NCBI GenBank assembly: GCA_017464805.1
Contig: JAFTYE010000016.1
Coordinates: forward strand, 244,167 to 308,166
Source: Clostridia bacterium
GTDB taxonomy: Bacteria > Bacillota > Clostridia > Oscillospirales > CAG-272
Reading direction: 5' to 3'
DNA: 64,000 nt
Below the pieces are notes generated by a model. It ran no database searches. It was not told the DNA's origin and saw only the letters and a list, made by a program, of their open reading frames with translations. Below, in pieces: positions 13,998-22,918 of the stretch; positions within the stretch are counted from its first letter, which is position 1, and each line of letters begins with the position of its first letter. Both the position numbers and the translations under genes were made by a program.

Positions 13998-14423
13998 TCA
14001 CGCTTTTGAAATGTCCTCAAAGATACGCTTCAGCCAATCACTGGCCGCCTGCTTCTCCTCGTCGCTTACGCTTTTTGTAAACTTAAAAGGAAGGCCGCCA
14101 TTCATATACAGGATCTCGTCGCAAACATGTGCGCCCGCATCCTTGATCCATTCCACGATGGTGCTCGCATGCTCGGGCTTGCCATCAACCAAAAGAGCCA
14201 CGTGCTGAGCTCTGGATTTGCTCAGATCCTTGCAGAAGATCGAGAATGCGTTGGGCATCTTTGCGGCAACGCTTGCAACGACAATGACCAGTCTTTCACG
14301 ATCACATGCGTATGCAGGGGGGATGACATCAACTGCGTAATCGGCGCCTCCTTCCTTGGAAAGCATCTCGGCAATGGTCAGAAGCTTGCCTTTCGAAGTG
14401 GCAGTCAAAACGCGCAATTTCAT
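13998..14423 (-). CDS. Flavodoxin-like protein of unknown role
   Basis: A 141-residue protein. The beginning (MKLRVLTATSKGKLLTIAEML) resembles the phosphate-binding start of a flavodoxin-like fold, and the middle (SKSRAQHVALLVDGKPEHASTIVEWIKDAGA) fits alternating strands and helices. GGAGG precedes ATG 14423. It is monocistronic, with its own terminator. I recognise no specific enzyme; an FMN-dependent redox or accessory role is plausible. Confidence 0.55.
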   Translation of the reverse strand: MKLRVLTATSKGKLLTIAEMLSKEGGADYAVDVIPPAYACDRERLVIVVASVAAKMPNAFSIFCKDLSKSRAQHVALLVDGKPEHASTIVEWIKDAGAHVCDEILYMNGGLPFKFTKSVSDEEKQAASDWLKRIFEDISKA

Positions 14424-14494
14424 AAAAAATCCTCCAAATGACAGGGAAATCCTGCTTTTTTCTTTATTATACCATATATTTTACAAAAAGCAAG

Positions 14495-14698
14495 ATGGAA
14501 AATGAAACTAACACAAAAAGGTGCAACCGTAAGGCCGCAAAAATTGCGTGTAAGAACGCATTTGGAACAGGGATGACCACATACTGGGTCAAATGCACAA
14601 ACCCTGCTTGCAAGATGCGTACAATTCTCGGAGGAGAATTAAATAAAAACAGCGACAGAGAAGGAAAGCAGCTTATGCTATATACTTTTAGTAATTGA
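14495..14698 (+). CDS. Doubtful small zinc-ribbon protein (Lar-like remnant)
   Basis: A 67-codon frame without a clear ribosome site. The segment YWVKCTNPACKMRT looks like the second half of the zinc ribbon of Lar-type restriction-alleviation proteins common in clostridial phages. The usual first CxxC pair is missing (only one Cys, at RCNRKA), so this is either a decayed phage gene or not expressed. The surrounding region 14424-14856 contains nothing else I recognise. Confidence 0.3.
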   Translation: MENETNTKRCNRKAAKIACKNAFGTGMTTYWVKCTNPACKMRTILGGELNKNSDREGKQLMLYTFSN

Positions 14699-14856
14699 TA
14701 TAATTATACAAAATGCAAATTTTGTATAACTCAGGGAACATAAAAGGGGCAAAATGCAGGGATTTTTACAAAAACGGCGGTTTTTTCTTGAAAATTACCA
14801 TTTCTTCTGTTATGATAAGTTCATAAGAGTTCTTTCTTTTTTGGGAGCGTTTTTTC

Positions 14857-15576
14857 ATGTTTTATTGTGACGCGCACATTCACTTGCTTCCGCACATGGA
14901 CAACGGTCCACGGACGATAGATGAATCCCTTTCCATGTTGGAGATCCTTCAGCGAGTCCGCACGCGCAAGCTTATTCTTACTTCGCACTTCGATATGCGC
15001 TCCGAAACTTGTGCGCATTTTATCTCCCGACGCAAAGAAAGCTTTACCAAATTGCGTAACCAAGCCGGGCCATTGATTCGGCACATGAAGATGCTCTTAT
15101 CCGCCGAGGTTTATTTGACGCAAGGTGTTTCGCGTTTGCCGTTATTGGAACGGCTTTGTATTTCTCATACCCGTTGCCTGCCGCTTGAGCTTCCCCTCGC
15201 AGGCTTTGACCGTCACATGATGGCGGAATTTGCTCATCTACTGCATAAACGCAAGATCATACCGATTATTTCAGCCACCGAACGATATTTTCTAATGTAC
15301 AGTCAGCGGGATTACGAAACGCTTTCGGGACTCCCGAATGTTGTGTATCAGTTCACCGCCAACGCTCTCCAAAACAAAGACATTCTATACGAGGCAATTC
15401 GCTTGCTACATACGGGACATTCTGTCATTCTCGGCTCAAACGCACACGGCTACGATCATCGCATGCCCGTTGATGAGAAAACCGAAGAATTTATCACAAA
15501 AAGTTGCGGCGCAAGTGTATTTCAAGCATTTTCCTTAAAGACAGCCTCTTATTTTAAGGATGCATTTTCCTGTTAA
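14857..15576 (+). CDS. CpsB/YwqE-type PHP-domain tyrosine phosphatase
   Basis: A 239-residue PHP-family phosphohydrolase. The metal-binding start DAHIHLLPHMDNGP matches the CpsB/CapC signature, with further histidines in LTSHFDMR and GSNAHGYDHR. These manganese-dependent enzymes dephosphorylate bacterial tyrosine kinases that control capsule and exopolysaccharide synthesis. No kinase or capsule gene lies beside it, so the partner is unknown. GGGAG lies before ATG 14857. The gene is convergent with spoIIID and overlaps its end by four bases. Confidence 0.8.
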   Translation: MFYCDAHIHLLPHMDNGPRTIDESLSMLEILQRVRTRKLILTSHFDMRSETCAHFISRRKESFTKLRNQAGPLIRHMKMLLSAEVYLTQGVSRLPLLERLCISHTRCLPLELPLAGFDRHMMAEFAHLLHKRKIIPIISATERYFLMYSQRDYETLSGLPNVVYQFTANALQNKDILYEAIRLLHTGHSVILGSNAHGYDHRMPVDEKTEEFITKSCGASVFQAFSLKTASYFKDAFSC

Positions 15577-15836
15577 CTGATGCTCTGTTTTTTCAAATAC
15601 TTCCGACGCGTAGCCTCGCCACCCCGCAAATGCCGTTCTTGTTTGTTTTGCTCCAAGATATCCTTTACTTTTGCGTACATTCGCTTGTTTGTATAACGCA
15701 AACGCGTGGTAATGTCCTTATGTACGGTACTTTTGCTGATTCCGAATGCGTGTGCCACCTGCCTTACGGTGGTTTTATGCTCGATCAGATATGCTGCGAG
15801 AAGCTCGCATCTTTCGCTTTGCTTGTGAACATTCAT
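15573..15836 (-). CDS. spoIIID: Stage III sporulation transcriptional regulator SpoIIID
   Basis: An 87-residue DNA-binding protein with the strongly conserved SpoIIID core: helix-turn-helix TVRQVAHAFGISKSTVHKD (residues ~23-41) and basic tail ERHLRGGEATRRKYL. SpoIIID regulates mother-cell genes after engulfment, so the lineage encodes sporulation control. The Shine-Dalgarno (15867-15873) is unusually far from ATG 15836 and is separated from it by a hairpin (15847-15863); see findings. There is no other in-frame start nearer to it. Confidence 0.93.
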   Translation of the reverse strand: MNVHKQSERCELLAAYLIEHKTTVRQVAHAFGISKSTVHKDITTRLRYTNKRMYAKVKDILEQNKQERHLRGGEATRRKYLKKQSIS

Positions 15837-15913
15837 TTGACAAGGCTCGCCGATGAACGGCGATTTCCTCCTTCATACAATCTGTTAAACTATATGAAAG
15901 GTTTATCCGTATC

Positions 15914-16705
15914 ATGCAAAAAGAAAGCATTAAATTTGAATCTTCTACGATTTTGGAGGGTATGACTTCCCTGAGTGCCTTACTTGAAGGTCGTCGGGAC
16001 GGGGTCAACGACCGTCCGATTTTTCGCGTTTTGTTCGACGAAACACGCAAGGAAAAAGAACATCGGGAGCTGGATTTTTTACAAAAAAAGGCCATTGAAT
16101 ACGGATATGAATTGCAGCTTGTACCACCCGATGAGATAGACCGTTTAGCCCTCGGAACCACTCATGGCGGTGTTTTGGCAGACTGCGGCGAAAGAACCCT
16201 GCCAAGGCTGGCAGATTGTGTGGAAAACATTGAAGAAAAAGGATTTTATGCCATGATCCAAGGGATCGAGGATCCCTATAATTTCGGATACGCGCTCCGT
16301 TCTCTGTACGCCTGCGGAGCAAGCGGTATCATTCTTTCCGAACGAAATTGGTTCAACGCGGCAGGCGTGGTGGCACGTTCCTCCGCAGGGGCTTCCGAGC
16401 GGTTTCGTGTATTCGTTTCTGACCCAGTTGACGTGATCAAGTTGTTTCACAAAAAGGGTTATACCGTTGTATGTGCTGATGAGCAGACAGATAACATTTT
16501 GCACGAAACACCCCTAAAAATGCCACTTCTTCTGATCGTGGGCGGCGAACGACGTGGCATTTCGAAAAGCATCCTGGAACAGGCCGACATTGTTGTAAAG
16601 ATCCCGTACGGACGCGATTTCCGTGCGTCCTTGTCGGCAGCTTCTGCCACGACGATACTCGGATATGAAATCTTGCGCCAAAACTTCATATCTGCCGAAA
16701 AATAA
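15914..16705 (+). CDS. SpoU/TrmH-family RNA 2'-O-methyltransferase
   Basis: A 263-residue protein. The C-terminal SPOUT domain (from about residue 110) shows the three family motifs: IQGIEDPYNFGYALRSLYACG, LLIVGGERRGIS and VKIPYGRDFRASLSAASATTILGYE. The N-terminal ~100 residues form a substrate-binding extension. The enzyme should methylate ribose in rRNA or tRNA using S-adenosylmethionine with a trefoil-knot fold; the target base is unknown. It is a single gene followed by a terminator. Confidence 0.87.
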   Translation: MQKESIKFESSTILEGMTSLSALLEGRRDGVNDRPIFRVLFDETRKEKEHRELDFLQKKAIEYGYELQLVPPDEIDRLALGTTHGGVLADCGERTLPRLADCVENIEEKGFYAMIQGIEDPYNFGYALRSLYACGASGIILSERNWFNAAGVVARSSAGASERFRVFVSDPVDVIKLFHKKGYTVVCADEQTDNILHETPLKMPLLLIVGGERRGISKSILEQADIVVKIPYGRDFRASLSAASATTILGYEILRQNFISAEK

Positions 16706-16767
16706 CCTGCGTTTTTTAATGGTTTTATTTGTTTTTGTGAGCGAATTCAAAACAAAAAAGCGAAACA

Positions 16768-16806
16768 AAAAAACACACGGCATATGTGATCTGCCGTGTG
16801 TTTTCT
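16768..16806. terminator. Bidirectional terminator between SpoU and galE genes
   Basis: A 10-bp perfect stem (16773-16782 with 16792-16801) is bordered by A-rich sequence on one side and T-rich on the other, between two convergent genes. Confidence 0.85.
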
Positions 16807-16819
16807 GTTGCTTTTTTAG

Positions 16820-17836
16820 TTAGTCAACATAGCCATCAGGGTTCTGCTTCTGCCATCTTGCGCTATCCTCGCACATTTTTTCGAGGTCGCGCTCCGCGTG
16901 CCAACCGAGAATTTCGGCAGCTTTTGTGGGGTCGGCATAGCATTCTGCAATGTCGCCGGGACGACGAGCCGCGATTACGTACGGAACCCGGGAGCCGTAC
17001 GCTTTTTCGAAGGCTGCAACGATCTGCAAAACCGAATATCCTACACCGGTACCGATGTTGAAGTATTCAATTCCCTGCACGGCCTCGGTGCGATCCAGTG
17101 CTTTCAGATGAGCGAGAGCAAGATCCACTACGTGGATGTAGTCACGAACGCCCGTGCCATCTGCGGTGGGATAATCGTTGCCGAATACATTGAGATGCGG
17201 CAGCTTGCCTGCGGCAACCTTGGCCACGTAAGGTAACAGATTATTGGGAATTCCGCGGGGATCCTCCCCGATCATGCCACTTTCATGAGCACCGATGGGA
17301 TTGAAATAACGCAAAATCGACACGCTGAGAGCGGGATTGGCAGCACAGGCATCCTTCATGATGCGCTCAATCATCAGTTTGGTTTCGCCATACGGATTGG
17401 TCGTGGAAAGCGGGAAATCCTCACGAATCGGTACACTCTTCGGTACACCGTAAACCGTAGCAGAGGAGCTGAATACAATGCGGTTCACGTTATACTTCGC
17501 CATAACCTCCAAAAGATGGAAGGTGCCGGTAAGATTGTTATGGTAATACTTCAAAGGAAGCGCGCAGGATTCGCCAACGGCCTTCAGTCCTGCAAAATGA
17601 ATAACGGAATCAATATCGGGATGTTTTGCGAATACAACATCTAATGCTTCAGTATCCAGAAGATCTACCTGATAAAAGGTAGGACGCTTCCCTGTGATGG
17701 CCTCAATTCTATCCAGAACACACATTTTACTGTTGGAAAGATTATCCACGATAATGACATCTTTACCGATACCGAGAAGCTCCACTGTAGTGTGAGAGCC
17801 AATGTAACCGGTACCGCCCGTTACAAGAATAGCCAT
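16820..17836 (-). CDS. galE: UDP-glucose 4-epimerase
   Basis: A 338-residue extended short-chain dehydrogenase, the normal length for GalE. The NAD-binding glycine motif [10 protein letters not shown] is at the N-terminus, and the catalytic region shows SSSATVYG and the YxxxK motif (YGETK). It interconverts UDP-glucose and UDP-galactose in the Leloir pathway and for cell-surface polysaccharides. It lies 11 bases downstream of the sugar nucleotidyltransferase gene, so the two probably form an operon for nucleotide sugars. Confidence 0.95.
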   Translation of the reverse strand: MAILVTGGTGYIGSHTTVELLGIGKDVIIVDNLSNSKMCVLDRIEAITGKRPTFYQVDLLDTEALDVVFAKHPDIDSVIHFAGLKAVGESCALPLKYYHNNLTGTFHLLEVMAKYNVNRIVFSSSATVYGVPKSVPIREDFPLSTTNPYGETKLMIERIMKDACAANPALSVSILRYFNPIGAHESGMIGEDPRGIPNNLLPYVAKVAAGKLPHLNVFGNDYPTADGTGVRDYIHVVDLALAHLKALDRTEAVQGIEYFNIGTGVGYSVLQIVAAFEKAYGSRVPYVIAARRPGDIAECYADPTKAAEILGWHAERDLEKMCEDSARWQKQNPDGYVD

Positions 17837-17847
17837 AATTGTCTCCT

Positions 17848-18753
17848 TTAATTATTCTTCCAAAGTCCGTCGGGGTAAACACCGTCGGAAACCAGTCTTT
17901 CGATGCAGGCAACCACCTCTGCCTTGTCCTCAAGATAGGTAACACCGTGCCACTCGTCTGTGGTCGTCAAAACCCTAAGGTCGCACTTTCCTGCCGCCAT
18001 CATTTCCGAGGTCATAGTAGGCAGGTAGTATTCACCCTTAATGAGATCCGTTTCGGGGTTTTTGAGGAAACGAGCCAGACCTTCTTCCGCAAAGGCAAAG
18101 ACAGAGGGATCATAACCAAAAAAGTTCATAGATACAATGCTATCGTACGGCAGAGGCACCCATGTATCTCCGTCTGCATATTCGGCACATTTGCCGTCAG
18201 AAGCGTGGCGGATCTTAGTGCGCTCCGTGATGGATTCCAACATACCATCGCCCTTTTCCACACAAATGCCGCGCGATACGGTACCGTGATCGGTAAGGGT
18301 ATTTTTGAGCACGTAGCCGATCATGCAAAAGTGTCCTTCACCAACGGAGCTCAGGTAATCGGCTGCCATTTTGTAAGCGTTCGGACCGTAGTAGTCGTCG
18401 GCGTTGATAACCGAAAATTTTTCGTTTATTACATCACGGGCAGCAAGCAAGGCATGTGCCGTTCCAAGGGGCTTGACACGCTCAGCAGGTACCGAAGCAT
18501 GTGCGGGGATGTTGCTCATCTCCTGGAAAACGTACTTTACATCAATGACCTTTTCAATGCGCTTGCCGATGGTATCTCGAAACGCGTCGTAGTTTTCTTT
18601 TTTGATAACAAAAACGACCTTGTTGTAGCCTGCACGAATAGCATCGTAAATGGAAAAGTCGATGATGAATTCTCCGTGCTCCGTCATGGGATCCAGTTGC
18701 TTGAGGCCGCCATAGCGCGAGCCCATGCCCGCGGCCAATACGAGTAATGTCAT
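17848..18753 (-). CDS. Sugar-phosphate nucleotidyltransferase family protein
   Basis: A 301-residue NTP-transferase-domain protein with the nucleotide-binding loop [15 protein letters not shown] at its N-terminus and the metal-binding NADDYYG motif. It is related to GalU/RmlA-type enzymes but diverged, and the sugar is not determined. Adjacency to galE suggests it supplies or uses a UDP-sugar-like precursor. It lies downstream of the ribosomal protein operon but is separated from it by a terminator. Confidence 0.8.
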   Translation of the reverse strand: MTLLVLAAGMGSRYGGLKQLDPMTEHGEFIIDFSIYDAIRAGYNKVVFVIKKENYDAFRDTIGKRIEKVIDVKYVFQEMSNIPAHASVPAERVKPLGTAHALLAARDVINEKFSVINADDYYGPNAYKMAADYLSSVGEGHFCMIGYVLKNTLTDHGTVSRGICVEKGDGMLESITERTKIRHASDGKCAEYADGDTWVPLPYDSIVSMNFFGYDPSVFAFAEEGLARFLKNPETDLIKGEYYLPTMTSEMMAAGKCDLRVLTTTDEWHGVTYLEDKAEVVACIERLVSDGVYPDGLWKNN

Positions 18754-18773
18754 AATATTTACCTCATCAGCAC

Positions 18774-18803
18774 AAAGAGAGCAGACAAAAATCTGCTCTC
18801 TTT
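18774..18803 (-). terminator. Terminator of the rplU-prp-rpmA operon
   Basis: A 12-bp perfect stem (18774-18785 with 18792-18803). The minus-strand T run is short, so partial read-through into the nucleotidyltransferase gene is possible. Confidence 0.7.
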
Positions 18804-18812
18804 CTTGTGTAT

Positions 18813-19094
18813 TCAGTCAGCGTAAACGCTAACCTTCTTCTTATCCTTGGTCATATGCTCGAACTTAACCTTGCCATTCACGAGAGCATACAGGGTATCA
18901 TCCGTGCCAATACCAACACCCGTACCGGGATGGATCTTGGTGCCGCGCTGTCTGACGATGATGTTGCCGGCGAGCACGCTCTGGCCGTCTGCACACTTCA
19001 CGCCAAGACGCTTCGATTCACTGTCACGGCCGTTTTTGGTAGAACCAACGCCCTTCTTGTGGGCAAAAAACTGCAAACTGATTCTCAGCATCAA
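18813..19094 (-). CDS. rpmA: Ribosomal protein bL27 with cleavable N-terminus
   Basis: A 93-residue bL27. The mature protein would begin at [17 protein letters not shown], which reaches the peptidyl transferase centre. Ahead of it is the Bacillota-type extension ending in LQFF, which the Prp protease removes. The prp gene sits just upstream in the same operon. Two consecutive ATG codons are possible starts; the first is taken. Confidence 0.97.
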   Translation of the reverse strand: MMLRISLQFFAHKKGVGSTKNGRDSESKRLGVKCADGQSVLAGNIIVRQRGTKIHPGTGVGIGTDDTLYALVNGKVKFEHMTKDKKKVSVYAD

Positions 19095-19130
19095 AGGGAA
19101 CCTCCATATAAATTTTTAAAAACTGTGAAC

Positions 19131-19490
19131 TCACACGATCAACTCTTCTACTTCCTCGACCGAAAGAAATTCATAATATTCCTCAATCAAGTCATTCAAC
19201 TGATAGTAGTAAGCTTGTATAAGTCCAGAAACTGCAAAGCGTTTTTCATCGCTTGCTTCGTAGGCTGGCAACGCGCCCCGCGCAATCACCTTGATGTCGG
19301 TGGTCTTTTCATCGATGATGTATTCCACGTCCGACGCGTAAGACACCTCAATGGCATTGACGATCAGCATGGTCATGGCAGAGAGTGCGGCGCACAGAAC
19401 GTCATCTCCCGATTCGCCGTAACCGGTATGCCCCGTTTCCTCAAACGCGTAAAATACACCGTTTGATTTGTAAAACGTGATCTTCGTCAT
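19131..19490 (-). CDS. prp: Ribosomal-processing cysteine protease Prp
   Basis: A 119-residue protein of the Prp (YsxB) family. The catalytic pair is visible in GHTGYGESGDDVLCAALSA: a histidine in GHTGYG and the cysteine in VLCAA. Prp cuts the N-terminal extension from bL27, an essential step in the Bacillota that have it. It sits between rplU and rpmA, its conserved place, one base from rplU. Confidence 0.92.
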   Translation of the reverse strand: MTKITFYKSNGVFYAFEETGHTGYGESGDDVLCAALSAMTMLIVNAIEVSYASDVEYIIDEKTTDIKVIARGALPAYEASDEKRFAVSGLIQAYYYQLNDLIEEYYEFLSVEEVEELIV

Positions 19491-19491
19491 A

Positions 19492-19800
19492 TTAGCCTAC
19501 GATCTTGGTAATGCGAACCTTGGTGTAGTCCTGACGGTGGCCGATCTTCTTTTTCTCGTTCTTCTTAGCCTTGTACTTCAGAACATAGATCTTCTTACCT
19601 CTGCCGGACTTCAAAACGGTAGCCTCAACAGAAGCACCCTCCACATAGGGTGCGCCAACGGTCAGAGCATCAGCGGCAACGGCGAGAACCTTATCAAAGG
19701 TTACGGTTGCGCCATCCTCAACACCCAGCTTCTCGACGAAAATCTCATCGCCCTCGCTGACTTTGTACTGCTTTCCACCCGTTTCAATAACTGCGTACAC
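19492..19800 (-). CDS. rplU: Ribosomal protein bL21
   Basis: A 102-residue bL21 beginning with [17 protein letters not shown] and ending with [13 protein letters not shown], both diagnostic. I take the GTG at 19800, eight bases after AGAGG; a GTG at 19809 lies inside that ribosome site. It is the first gene of rplU-prp-rpmA. The leader between promoter and start contains inverted repeats such as GGGCTCCTAAGGCTCACGCC and may be the L21 leader element known from Bacillota; I cannot confirm its fold. Confidence 0.97.
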   Translation of the reverse strand: MYAVIETGGKQYKVSEGDEIFVEKLGVEDGATVTFDKVLAVAADALTVGAPYVEGASVEATVLKSGRGKKIYVLKYKAKKNEKKKIGHRQDYTKVRITKIVG

Positions 19801-19879
19801 GAAAAGCACCTCTCTTTCTTGTCAAAATCGCTACCTTTGGGCGGCGTGAGCCTTAGGAGCCCAAGATAAGCGTCATAGC

Positions 19880-19908
19880 ATTATAACACACAAAACCTGA
19901 CTTGTCAA
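19880..19908 (-). promoter_or_regulatory. Promoter of the rplU operon
   Basis: On the minus strand TTGACA (19903-19908) and TATAAT (19880-19885) are separated by exactly 17 bases, a full-consensus housekeeping promoter suited to a ribosomal protein operon. Confidence 0.9.
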
Positions 19909-19933
19909 TAGAAAAGCTAAACTTTTCTCGATG

Positions 19934-20788
19934 TTATTTTAAAGATTTTTGAGCGGCCTTCAAAGCGTTTTTAAGTAGAACCGTGATAGTCATGGGACCG
20001 ACGCCGCCCGGCACGGGCGTAATAGCTCCCGCAATCGGCTCAACAGCCTCAAAATCTACGTCACCGCACAGTTTTCCGTCGGGGAGGCGGTTGATGCCCA
20101 CATCAATCACAACGGCCCCTGGCTTCACCATATCAGCCGTGATAAAGTTCGGTCTGCCGATGGCGACTACCAGAATGTCCGCTTCCCTTGTCTTGGTGGC
20201 AAGGTCTTTCGTTCGAGAATGGCATATGGTAACCGTTCCGTTCTCTCCAAGCAACAAAAGCGCCTGCGGCTTACCAACGATATTGCTTCTGCCGACCACA
20301 ACACAATCCTTTCCCTGTATCGGAATGTCGTAGTAATGAAGTAGCTCCATGACACCCGCGGGCGTACAAGGCAAGAAATCATAGCTGCCAAGCATGATTT
20401 TGCCGACATTGCTTTCATGAAATGCATCCACGTCCTTGCGCGGATCGATCGCGGCGATCACCTTTTCTTCAGAAATATGCTTCGGAAGCGGCAACTGCAC
20501 CAGAATACCGTGGATCTTAGGGTCGTTGTTCAAGTCTGCCAGGCGCACAAGGAGCGCATCCTCTGTGGTGTCGGCTGGCATGGTGATGACCTCGGAGTAC
20601 ATTCCGACCTCGTCACACGCACGGTGTTTGTTCCGTACGTAAACGGCAGAAGCGGGATCGTCGCCAACCAACATCACGGCAAGCCCCGGTGTGACACCGG
20701 TTTTCTCTTTCAGTGCCGTAACGTTCTTTTTGATCTGTTCCCGCAGATATGCGGAAACGAGCTTTCCGTCAATTCGAATTGCCATCAT
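19934..20788 (-). CDS. folD: Bifunctional methylenetetrahydrofolate dehydrogenase/cyclohydrolase FolD
   Basis: A 284-residue FolD of standard length. Characteristic segments include SAVYVRNKHRACDEVGM with the catalytic lysine region, VQLPLPKHI, GRSNIVGKP and the C-terminal PVPGGVGPMT signature. It converts 5,10-methylene-THF to 10-formyl-THF in one-carbon metabolism. Two ATG codons stand in tandem at the start, and its 5' end overlaps lgt by 20 bases, which suggests coupled translation. Confidence 0.97.
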   Translation of the reverse strand: MMAIRIDGKLVSAYLREQIKKNVTALKEKTGVTPGLAVMLVGDDPASAVYVRNKHRACDEVGMYSEVITMPADTTEDALLVRLADLNNDPKIHGILVQLPLPKHISEEKVIAAIDPRKDVDAFHESNVGKIMLGSYDFLPCTPAGVMELLHYYDIPIQGKDCVVVGRSNIVGKPQALLLLGENGTVTICHSRTKDLATKTREADILVVAIGRPNFITADMVKPGAVVIDVGINRLPDGKLCGDVDFEAVEPIAGAITPVPGGVGPMTITVLLKNALKAAQKSLK

Positions 20789-21608
20789 CTGTTACCTCAG
20801 TTTTCTTTTTGATATTATCTTTAATTGCGCGGTATATCAGCATGCCGCCCCCAGCCAGCACGCAAAGAAGGGCGACCAGTTGAGAGGTGCGGATACCGGT
20901 ACCGAAAAGATATAGGCTATCTGCCCTCAACCCTTCGATAAAGAATCTGCCAAGACCGTACCACACGATATAGCCAAAGAAGATCTGCCCGTTATACTGT
21001 TTCTTCTTGAATAGAAAATTCAGCAAGATAAAACCAAGCAGATTCCAAAGCGACTCATACAGGAAGGTCGGATGAACGTACTTCACGAGGCCGTAGGTAT
21101 GGATGCCCATTCGCCACGGCAGATCGGTTACTCCGCCGTATGCCTCTGCATTCATAAAGTTCCCCCAACGGCCGAGGATCTGACCGATCATCACGGCAGG
21201 CGCAAGCATATCAAGAAGCAACAGGATATCGATTTTTTTATGTCTGGCAACCAACCACGCGGCAAGTCCGCCGCCGATGATGCCACCGTAGATTGCAAGT
21301 CCGCCCTGCCGCAAATTGATGACATCAAAGAAACTGTTGTAAAGCTCGGGCTTCATGACGACATAATACAGGCGCGCGCACACAATGCCGACGGGTACGA
21401 TGATCAAGGCGAGATCCAGCACATCATCCGTGGAAATGGCATTCTGCTTTGCCCGATACATAACGTACAGGCAAGCCAGCACAATACCGCAGGTGATGAT
21501 CACACCATACCACGCAACCGAAACTCCAAAAACCGTAAATGCCACACTGTTGACGTTGAATTCTCCGATTCCGAGTCCCGGAAAGGACAGAGTTGATACC
21601 TTTAACAT
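20769..21608 (-). CDS. lgt: Prolipoprotein diacylglyceryl transferase
   Basis: A 279-residue membrane enzyme with about seven hydrophobic helices. The Lgt signature is visible around GRWGNFMNAEAYGG, with the catalytic-arginine region RMGIHTYGLVKYVHPTFLYES. It attaches diacylglycerol to the lipobox cysteine of exported lipoproteins, such as the sugar-binding protein at 1405. It overlaps the M16 peptidase gene upstream by seven bases and folD downstream by 20, so four genes from 24236 to 19934 probably form one transcript. Confidence 0.95.
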   Translation of the reverse strand: MLKVSTLSFPGLGIGEFNVNSVAFTVFGVSVAWYGVIITCGIVLACLYVMYRAKQNAISTDDVLDLALIIVPVGIVCARLYYVVMKPELYNSFFDVINLRQGGLAIYGGIIGGGLAAWLVARHKKIDILLLLDMLAPAVMIGQILGRWGNFMNAEAYGGVTDLPWRMGIHTYGLVKYVHPTFLYESLWNLLGFILLNFLFKKKQYNGQIFFGYIVWYGLGRFFIEGLRADSLYLFGTGIRTSQLVALLCVLAGGGMLIYRAIKDNIKKKTEVTDDGNSN

Positions 21609-22918
21609 GCTTCACCTCTTCCCTCCGCTATCGGAGCAACCACCGCCATGGCGATCCGCTCATCACGGAAAAAGTTCTGGATCTCTGCCACCACATCCTC
21701 GTAGGTGACGGAAGACAGAATATCTCCAACCTCAAGGGTGTCAACTCCCGCAAATAAATCCTCCAAGAACTCGTTGGCAATGCCTGAGGTGGAATCGAAG
21801 GTGCGGATATAGGCCGCGTAATGATTGCGCTTTGCACGCAAAAATTCCTCCTCGCTCGGCGGATTTTTTTGTGACTCTTTGATTTTTTCGATGATCTTTG
21901 AATAGACCAGCTCCGGATCGTCAGCCTCGCCCCACAGGAGCATAAAGCCGCTTGTGCGGGATGCCTCATAACTGGCATCAAAGCTATTATTCAGAAAACC
22001 GCATTCGTACATTTCATTATAAAACTCGCCAGAGGAGCCGAACAGCATATCTGCAATCATTCGCAGCAGAAGGGCATGTCGCTCATCTTCCCGACCTCCA
22101 ACGAACTCACGTACATCCTTGATGCCCACGGCAAAGAGTGGGCGAGCAACCGACATGGCAACCTTTGCACGAGTAGCGGCTACGCTTTTTGGCTCTGCCT
22201 CGTAATAACGGTCGATTTTTTGATAGGGCTGGACGGGAAGAACCTTGTCTGCGACTTCGATCACGCGGTCACATTCTGCTTTTCCGCAAACGATCAGCGC
22301 CATATTGGAAAGACGATAGAAGGTGTTGTAGCACTGATACAGCAGCTTCGGTGTGATACAGGCAATAGATTCCTTTGTGCCGCAGATATTGATTTTCACC
22401 TTATCCCTTACGTAAAGAAGATTGAGAAGCTCGTAGTACAAGCGGCGCATGGGATTATCGTCACACATCTGAATTTCCTGTCCAATAATTCCCTGTTCCT
22501 TTTGCACGTTTTCTTCTGTAAAATACGGATGCATCACGTAGTCAAGAAGAATCTCCAATGCTTCATATAGATTGTCCGTACAGGAAAACTCGTAAGCGGT
22601 CATGTCATTGGATGTGAAAGCATTGGCCGACGCTCCGATCTTTGCAAATCTCTCGAAAGTGTCAACACCATCCTCGGCCTCGAACATCTTGTGCTCCAAG
22701 AAATGGGCAATTCCATCGGGAACGGTCACCATTTCTGCATCGTCCCGGGTGCGAAAAGAATTATCAAGCGACCCGTATCTGGTGGCAAAAAGCGCGTAGG
22801 TAGTCGAAAGGTCCTTTGGGATGAGGTATATAGGAAGGCCGCTTGTGTGACGGATCTCATAATACATTTCCCCAAGAGTTTCGTTTTTGTGCTCGAATAT
22901 TTGGGTATTATTCTGCAT
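21602..22918 (-). CDS. M16-family zinc peptidase (YmfH-like)
   Basis: A 438-residue peptidase with the inverted zinc motif HFLEHKMFE (HxxEH) about residue 80 and a second, inactive-type domain in the C-terminal half. It is the catalytic partner of the next gene upstream, which lacks the motif; such pairs (YmfF/YmfH) are usual in Bacillota. The substrate is unknown. It overlaps the partner gene by 11 bases. Confidence 0.88.
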   Translation of the reverse strand: MQNNTQIFEHKNETLGEMYYEIRHTSGLPIYLIPKDLSTTYALFATRYGSLDNSFRTRDDAEMVTVPDGIAHFLEHKMFEAEDGVDTFERFAKIGASANAFTSNDMTAYEFSCTDNLYEALEILLDYVMHPYFTEENVQKEQGIIGQEIQMCDDNPMRRLYYELLNLLYVRDKVKINICGTKESIACITPKLLYQCYNTFYRLSNMALIVCGKAECDRVIEVADKVLPVQPYQKIDRYYEAEPKSVAATRAKVAMSVARPLFAVGIKDVREFVGGREDERHALLLRMIADMLFGSSGEFYNEMYECGFLNNSFDASYEASRTSGFMLLWGEADDPELVYSKIIEKIKESQKNPPSEEEFLRAKRNHYAAYIRTFDSTSGIANEFLEDLFAGVDTLEVGDILSSVTYEDVVAEIQNFFRDERIAMAVVAPIAEGRGEAC

